Assembly: GCF_905212195.1 (NCBI RefSeq)
Contig: NZ_CAJMDQ010000054.1
Location: 1-19,009, forward strand
Direction: 5' to 3'
Origin: an uncultured Anaerotignum sp.
GTDB lineage: Bacteria > Bacillota > Clostridia > Lachnospirales > Anaerotignaceae
DNA: 19,009 nt
This document shows positions 14,270 to 19,009 of the stretch, piece after piece. The notes under the pieces are model-generated. The model was given only the letters and a program-made list of their open reading frames with translations. It was not told where the DNA came from and did not search any database. A program made the translations under genes and the position numbers. How positions within the stretch are numbered: position 1 is the stretch's first letter; every line of letters starts with the position of its first letter.

Positions 14270-16258
14270 TCAATTCTGTATGCGTTTGAATTTCTTTTCC
14301 AGTTCATAGCGGGTCAGTTCGATGATGGTGGGGCGTCCATGAGGGCAGGTAAAGGGATTTTCCAGCTTCAAGAGCTGAGAAATGAGAGATTCCGCCTCCT
14401 GAATGCTCAAACGGTCATGACCTTTCACCGCCGCTTTGCATGCCATGGTTGCCACCGCTAAAATTTTTGTGTCATATACATTGGAAACAGTTCCATCACT
14501 GATGGCATCCAGTATTTCCGTAAAAAATCCCACGCCGCTGGGTTCTTTCAGCAGTACGGGAACGGCATTCAGACCAAAGGTATCGCTGCCAAATGCTTCA
14601 AAACCAAAGCCGAAGCGTTCCAACAATTCCCGATTGTCTTTCAAAATCTGTGTTTCCATGGGTGTAAGCCGCAGCATCACCGGGCTCACCAAACGCTGGG
14701 AAATGACAGACTCCTGACGGAACTGATTCATGAGATTTTCGTAAAGAATCCGCTCATGGGCTGCATGCTGGTCAATGAGGTACACACAATCCCCCTGTTC
14801 CACCATCCAGTATGTGCGGAAAATCTGTCCAATGATTTTATAGTTATGGAAAAATGCCTGTTTCTGGAGAGGTGTTTCCACTTTTTCCACAGGTTTTTCT
14901 TCAGAAATGCCATCCACCGCGAAGTCCGCAGGAACCACAGGGGGTTCCGCTTTATAGGAAGCCACTTCCTCCCGTACCACAGACCGCTCTGGCTGTTTCC
15001 GTTTCAAAAGCTGGTCTACGCTGGGGCCACTGCCTGCCTTAGGCGGTTCTGACACTGGTGTGTGATATGTCTTTTCTGTTGTCGGTTTCTCTGTAATATC
15101 GGATTTTTCTGTAACAACAGTCTTTTCCAGCTTGCTCGGTTCTTCTTCCCCATGGATTTCTTGCAATTCCGCTTTCTGCTGGAGAATCATATCCATAAGG
15201 CTCTGCTGTTCCACCTGCGGCTTCGGTTCTGCCGCCGGTTTCTTTTCCCAACTGCTTCTGGGAATGAGCACCTGATCCTGAAAAGCGGAAGAAATGGCGT
15301 CATAGAAAAAGTCATAGACTTCATCGTCGTTTTTGAACCGCACTTCCAGTTTTGCCGGATGAACATTCACATCCACCTGTGCCGCATCCACTTCCAAATT
15401 CAGCACATAAACAGGGAATTTCCCAATCATGATTCTGGTTTTATAAGCGTCTTCTACGGCAGAAGAAACAATGCGATTTTTGATGAAACGACCGTTGATG
15501 AACAGGTTTTCATAATTGCGGTTGCCTCTGGACAATTCCGGTTTCCCGATAAGCCCAGACAGACGATAATCTCCTCTTTCAAAGGAAATTTCCATCATCG
15601 AAGTTGCCGCTTCTTTGCCGTAAACATAAAATACGGAAGCTTTTGCATCGCCGTTTCCCACTGTGTGAAGCATAGTAGAGCCATTATTGATATAACGGAA
15701 AGAAAGTTCTGGATGTCCCAACGCCAGTTTATTCATGAGGTCAGAAACATAACCGCTTTCCGTTGCCGGTTTTTTCAGGAATTTTCGTCTTGCAGGCACA
15801 TTATAAAAGAGATTGCGGACAATGACTGTTGTCCCTTCGGTGCATGCCACATCCTGAAAAGATTTCACCTCTCCGGCACTGATTTCAATGCGGGTGCCTG
15901 TTTCCTCATCTTTGGTACGGGTAGTCATTTCCACCTGAGAAACAGCGGCGATAGACGCCAATGCTTCCCCACGGAACCCCATGGTATAGAGATGTTCCAA
16001 ATCCTCAATCTGGGACAATTTGCTGGTGGCATGACGGAGAAAGGCTTCTTTTACCTGCTCCTTGGGAATACCGCAGCCGTTATCTGTCACACGGATATAA
16101 GAAATGCCGCCTTCCTTGATTTCCACTGTCACGGTGCTTGCGCCGGCATCCATGGCATTTTCCGTCAGTTCTTTTACAACGGACTTGGGGGATTCCACCA
16201 CTTCCCCTGCCGCGATTTTATTGATTGTTTTCTGGTCAAGAAGTTGTATCTTTTGCAA
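14270..16258 (-). CDS. mutL: DNA mismatch repair protein MutL (endonuclease type), TTG start
   Basis: MutL links MutS mismatch recognition to strand incision. The 662 residues contain the GHKL ATPase domain with ELTENAMDAGA (30-40), DNGCGI (59-64) and GFRGEAL (94-100). A variable, charged linker runs from about 330 to 465. The C-terminal dimerisation/endonuclease domain has DQHAAHERILYE (496-507), which fits DQHA-x2-E-x4-E exactly, ACKAAVK (about 606-612) and CPHGRPT (638-644). The last three mark the metal-dependent nicking form found in bacteria without MutH. The start codon is TTG at 16258-16256, with a perfect AAAGGAGG seven bases upstream; MQKIQLLDQKTINKIAAGEV is the normal MutL N-terminus. 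It lies 18 bases after mutS. Confidence 0.97.
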   Translation of the reverse strand: MQKIQLLDQKTINKIAAGEVVESPKSVVKELTENAMDAGASTVTVEIKEGGISYIRVTDNGCGIPKEQVKEAFLRHATSKLSQIEDLEHLYTMGFRGEALASIAAVSQVEMTTRTKDEETGTRIEISAGEVKSFQDVACTEGTTVIVRNLFYNVPARRKFLKKPATESGYVSDLMNKLALGHPELSFRYINNGSTMLHTVGNGDAKASVFYVYGKEAATSMMEISFERGDYRLSGLIGKPELSRGNRNYENLFINGRFIKNRIVSSAVEDAYKTRIMIGKFPVYVLNLEVDAAQVDVNVHPAKLEVRFKNDDEVYDFFYDAISSAFQDQVLIPRSSWEKKPAAEPKPQVEQQSLMDMILQQKAELQEIHGEEEPSKLEKTVVTEKSDITEKPTTEKTYHTPVSEPPKAGSGPSVDQLLKRKQPERSVVREEVASYKAEPPVVPADFAVDGISEEKPVEKVETPLQKQAFFHNYKIIGQIFRTYWMVEQGDCVYLIDQHAAHERILYENLMNQFRQESVISQRLVSPVMLRLTPMETQILKDNRELLERFGFGFEAFGSDTFGLNAVPVLLKEPSGVGFFTEILDAISDGTVSNVYDTKILAVATMACKAAVKGHDRLSIQEAESLISQLLKLENPFTCPHGRPTIIELTRYELEKKFKRIQN

Positions 16259-16265
16259 ATACAGT

Positions 16266-16273
16266 CCTCCTTT
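16266..16273 (-). promoter_or_regulatory. Ribosome binding site that fixes the TTG start of mutL
   Basis: The minus strand reads AAAGGAGG seven bases before the TTG at 16258-16256. A strong site with a weak start codon may set the MutL level relative to MutS. No in-frame ATG nearby would keep the conserved N-terminal helix. Confidence 0.85.
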
Positions 16274-16276
16274 CTA

Positions 16277-18898
16277 TCACATGCCCTTTGCCTTTTTCTG
16301 AAGGTCAAAGAGTTTCTGCAGGGCTTCAATGGGCGTCATTGCCATAACATCCAGCTGTTTCAGTTCTTCTGTCAGCTGCATTTCGCCCATGTTGAACATA
16401 TTCACCTGCTGTACGGTTTCCTCCTGCTGTTCTTGGGATTCCACCGCAATTTTTTTCGCTTTTTTCGTAATATCTGCCGCGTTGAGCTGCTTCAAAATCT
16501 GGTTGCTGCGTTTGATAACCTTCGGCGGCAATCCTGCCAAACGGGCAACCTGCACACCGTAGCTATGATCCGCGCCGCCCCGCTGGATTTTGCGCAGGAA
16601 GATGATGTCCTCTCCCTGTTCCTGTACAGCAATGCAGTAGTTTTTCACCCCTGCCAACTTGCCTTCCAGTTCTGTCAGTTCATGATAATGAGTCGCAAAA
16701 AGAGTTTTCGCTCCCACATGTTTTGTATCTGCAATATATTCCAGCACCGCCCATGCAATACTCAAACCATCGAATGTGCTGGTGCCTCTGCCGATTTCGT
16801 CCAGAATCAGCAGACTTTTGGGTGTGGCATGGTGCAGGATGTTTGCCACTTCCGTCATTTCCACCATAAAGGTACTCTGTCCGGCACTCAGGTCGTCAGA
16901 AGCCCCTACACGGGTGAAAATGCGGTCAACCACGCCAATATGAGCAGAAGACGCAGGCACGAAACTGCCGATCTGTGCCATAAGCACAATAAGGGCTGTC
17001 TGCCGCATATACGTAGATTTCCCTGCCATATTGGGCCCGGTGATGATTGCCAAACGGGTATCACCGCTGTCCAGATAAGTATCATTGGAGATAAACTGTC
17101 CTGCCATGGCTTTTTCCACCACAGGGTGACGACCTTCTTTGATGTCGATGATGTCGCCTTCATCCACTACAGGTTTGGTGTAATTCTGTTTTTCCGCAAC
17201 TTCTGCCAAAGACTGCAATGCGTCAATGACAGAAATGATATGTGCGCAAAGCTGAATTCGTTCCACTTCCGCCGCAACAGCGTTACGGATTTCTGTAAAG
17301 AGCTGGTATTCTAAATCTACGATTTTTTCTTCGGAACCCAAAATCAATTCTGCCAGATCGTTCAGTTCCGGTGTAATGAAACGCTCACAGTTGGCAAGAG
17401 TTTGTTTGCGGATATAGTTTTCCGGCACATCTTCCAGATTGGATTTTGTCACTTCCAGATAATAGCCGAAAACTTTATTGAAACGGATTTTCAGGTTTTT
17501 GATGCCTGTTTTTTCCCGTTCTTCTTCTTCCATCTGTTCAATCCATGCCCTGCCTTCTGTTTTAGCTTTGGTATAAGTATCCAGTTCATCGGAATACCCG
17601 GGCTTAATCATGCCCCCTTCTCTTACAGAAAACGGAGGGTCTTCCACAATTGCCTGATCAATCAGGTCATGGATGTTTTCCAGAGGGTCCAGTTTTTCAT
17701 AGATTTCCTGCAAATACGGGCTTTTGCATCTGCCCAGTGTCCGTTTGAGTAAAGGCAGATTTTCAATGGAATTTTTCAGCATGGACAATTCTCTGGCGTT
17801 GGCTGTCTGATATACCACACGTCCCATGATACGTTCAAAGTCAAACATGGTACGGAGAATATCCTTGATTTCTTCCCGCAGGAACAAATCGTTTTTCAAT
17901 TCTTCCACAGCATCCAGACGTTTGCAGATTTCCGACGCTGAAAGCAACGGTTGTTCCACCCATTTTCTCAAGGTTCTGGCACCCATAGCTGTTTTGGTTT
18001 CATCCAGCACGCTCAGCAGAGAGCCTTTTTTGTTTTTCTCCCGCATGGTTTCTGTCAGTTCCAGATTTCTCCGGCTGGCAACGTCCAAAGGCATAAAATC
18101 GCCAATGGTGTAATATTTCAGCACAGAAATATGCTCCAGATCATTTTTCTGGGTTTCCAGCAAGTACCAAAGCAGACCACCTGCCGCAGAAACGGCAATT
18201 TCTTTTTTCGCCAATCCAAAACCATCCAGAGAAGATACATGGAAATGATGCTCCAGCGTATCTTTTGCGGTAGCGTAAGCAAACATACGGTTATCCACAT
18301 CACTGAACGCAATGCGGAAACGTTCTTTCAAATCCTTTGCTACGGGATGCTCCAAAAAGGCTTCGTTACACACCAATTCCGCTGGAGAGAAGCGTGCCAC
18401 TTCATCCAGAATACGGGATGCAGCCAAAATGGTCGGGAATTCTGTCGTCTGGAATTCCCCTGTAGAAACGTCACAGACACTCAAGCCATAGCCGTTTTTC
18501 CCACCAAAAATAGACATGATGTAATTGTTCTTGCTTTCATCCAGTACTGTATGGTCTAACACAGTGCCGGGGGTAATGACGCGGATGACTTCCCGTTTTA
18601 CAATGCCCTTTGCCTGTTTGGGGTCTTCCACCTGTTCACAAATGGCTACGTGGTAGCCTTTTTCCACAAGACGGGCAATATATCCATCGGCACTGTGGAA
18701 AGGTACGCCGCACATAGGCGCACGTTCCTCCTGTCCCCAGTCTTTTCCCGTCAATGTAATTTCCAGTTCTTTTGAGGCGATGACGGCATCTTCAAAAAAC
18801 ATCTCATAAAAATCGCCCAAGCGGAAAAAAAGCAGACAATGCTTATACTGTTCTTTGATCGCAAAGTACTGCTCCATCATGGGTGTTATTTTCGCCAT
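16277..18898 (-). CDS. mutS: DNA mismatch repair protein MutS
   Basis: MutS binds mismatches and small loops and recruits MutL. The 873 residues have the N-terminal mismatch-contact motif F-Y-E (residues 30-32, in GDFYEMFF), connector, lever and clamp regions, and the C-terminal ABC-type ATPase with Walker A GPNMAGKS (621-628), Walker B LLILDEIGRGTSTFDG (DE at 700-701) and the THYHEL switch. Near the C-terminus, QVNMF (831-835) resembles a beta-clamp-binding pentapeptide; this is inference. The length is normal for MutS1, not MutS2, since no Smr domain is present. The ATG at 18898 follows AAAGGAGG. It heads the visible part of the mutS-mutL-miaA cluster. No clear promoter is seen just upstream, so transcription may enter from beyond the window. 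Confidence 0.98.
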   Translation of the reverse strand: MAKITPMMEQYFAIKEQYKHCLLFFRLGDFYEMFFEDAVIASKELEITLTGKDWGQEERAPMCGVPFHSADGYIARLVEKGYHVAICEQVEDPKQAKGIVKREVIRVITPGTVLDHTVLDESKNNYIMSIFGGKNGYGLSVCDVSTGEFQTTEFPTILAASRILDEVARFSPAELVCNEAFLEHPVAKDLKERFRIAFSDVDNRMFAYATAKDTLEHHFHVSSLDGFGLAKKEIAVSAAGGLLWYLLETQKNDLEHISVLKYYTIGDFMPLDVASRRNLELTETMREKNKKGSLLSVLDETKTAMGARTLRKWVEQPLLSASEICKRLDAVEELKNDLFLREEIKDILRTMFDFERIMGRVVYQTANARELSMLKNSIENLPLLKRTLGRCKSPYLQEIYEKLDPLENIHDLIDQAIVEDPPFSVREGGMIKPGYSDELDTYTKAKTEGRAWIEQMEEEEREKTGIKNLKIRFNKVFGYYLEVTKSNLEDVPENYIRKQTLANCERFITPELNDLAELILGSEEKIVDLEYQLFTEIRNAVAAEVERIQLCAHIISVIDALQSLAEVAEKQNYTKPVVDEGDIIDIKEGRHPVVEKAMAGQFISNDTYLDSGDTRLAIITGPNMAGKSTYMRQTALIVLMAQIGSFVPASSAHIGVVDRIFTRVGASDDLSAGQSTFMVEMTEVANILHHATPKSLLILDEIGRGTSTFDGLSIAWAVLEYIADTKHVGAKTLFATHYHELTELEGKLAGVKNYCIAVQEQGEDIIFLRKIQRGGADHSYGVQVARLAGLPPKVIKRSNQILKQLNAADITKKAKKIAVESQEQQEETVQQVNMFNMGEMQLTEELKQLDVMAMTPIEALQKLFDLQKKAKGM

Positions 18899-18934
18899 CC
18901 ATCTTCCTCCTTTCCTATGCTATTTTACAAGCAA

Positions 18935-18965
18935 ACCCGAACCCCTGTTTTGCAGGAGTTCGGGT
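18935..18965 (-). terminator. Hairpin upstream of mutS, possible terminator or attenuator-like element
   Basis: A 13-bp stem with one mismatch, ACCCGAACCCCTG / CAGGAGTTCGGGT, has a five-base loop. On the minus strand it is followed by only a weak T-rich stretch (TTTGCTTGTAAAATA), and the mutS start comes 36 bases later. It may end a gene that enters from the right edge, with partial read-through into mutS. On the plus strand the nearest T-run is about 13 bases after the stem, too far for a standard terminator. Confidence 0.5.
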
Positions 18966-19009
18966 ACTGTCACACAATATTTTTCACTTACTGCGCCATT
19001 AGTGGCAGG

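Noticed and set aside
15062..17314. A 750-codon open frame on the plus strand, antisense to mutL and mutS
   Set aside because: It has no ribosome binding site at its ATG, its translation is Phe/His/Cys-rich without any recognisable domain, and both conserved genes lie opposite. It follows from the codon bias of mutS and mutL.

Overview
The window is a gene-dense bacterial chromosome segment, most likely from an anaerobic Clostridia-type Firmicute (Lachnospiraceae or Anaerotignum-like; this is inference). The evidence is strong AAAGGAGG-type ribosome binding sites, sigma-A-like promoters with 17-base spacers, T-tailed bidirectional terminators, a MutL carrying its own endonuclease motif, and Gram-positive-style LuxS and SbcCD. 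No rRNA, tRNA, CRISPR array, insertion sequence or prophage is visible, and no gene-free stretch exceeds about 200 bases.

Layout. (1) 1-459 (+) is the 3' part of a gene for a Cys/Gly/Asn/Ser-rich protein, possibly spore-coat related. (2) luxS (547-1032, -) and an HD-domain phosphohydrolase gene (1193-1753, +) diverge from back-to-back promoters whose -35 boxes lie in an inverted repeat. (3) sbcD-sbcC (6021 to 1796, -) encode the SbcCD double-strand-break nuclease and overlap by ATGA. (4) A five-gene minus-strand operon (9641 to 6126) holds two small YdcZ/DUF606 membrane proteins, a ribokinase, a flavodoxin-fold oxidoreductase and a zinc alcohol dehydrogenase. It diverges from a nucleoside phosphorylase gene (9779-10522, +), with a 20-bp palindrome over the operon's -10 box. 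(5) A five-gene minus-strand cluster (18898 to 10716) runs mutS-mutL-miaA-CmpB-like membrane protein-D,D-carboxypeptidase, with very short gaps or overlaps.

How the genes work together. MutS and MutL perform mismatch repair, and MiaA modifies tRNA A37. The last two genes of that cluster are translationally coupled and probably act at the envelope. SbcCD is a second DNA-repair unit. The kinase operon and the divergent phosphorylase look like one sugar or nucleoside utilisation locus, but its substrate cannot be named. The phosphorylase appears to lack the uracil-recognition residues of E. coli Udp, and the two redox genes have no obvious place in plain ribose salvage. This locus is the best candidate here for undescribed biology. 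The repair and housekeeping genes look ordinary.
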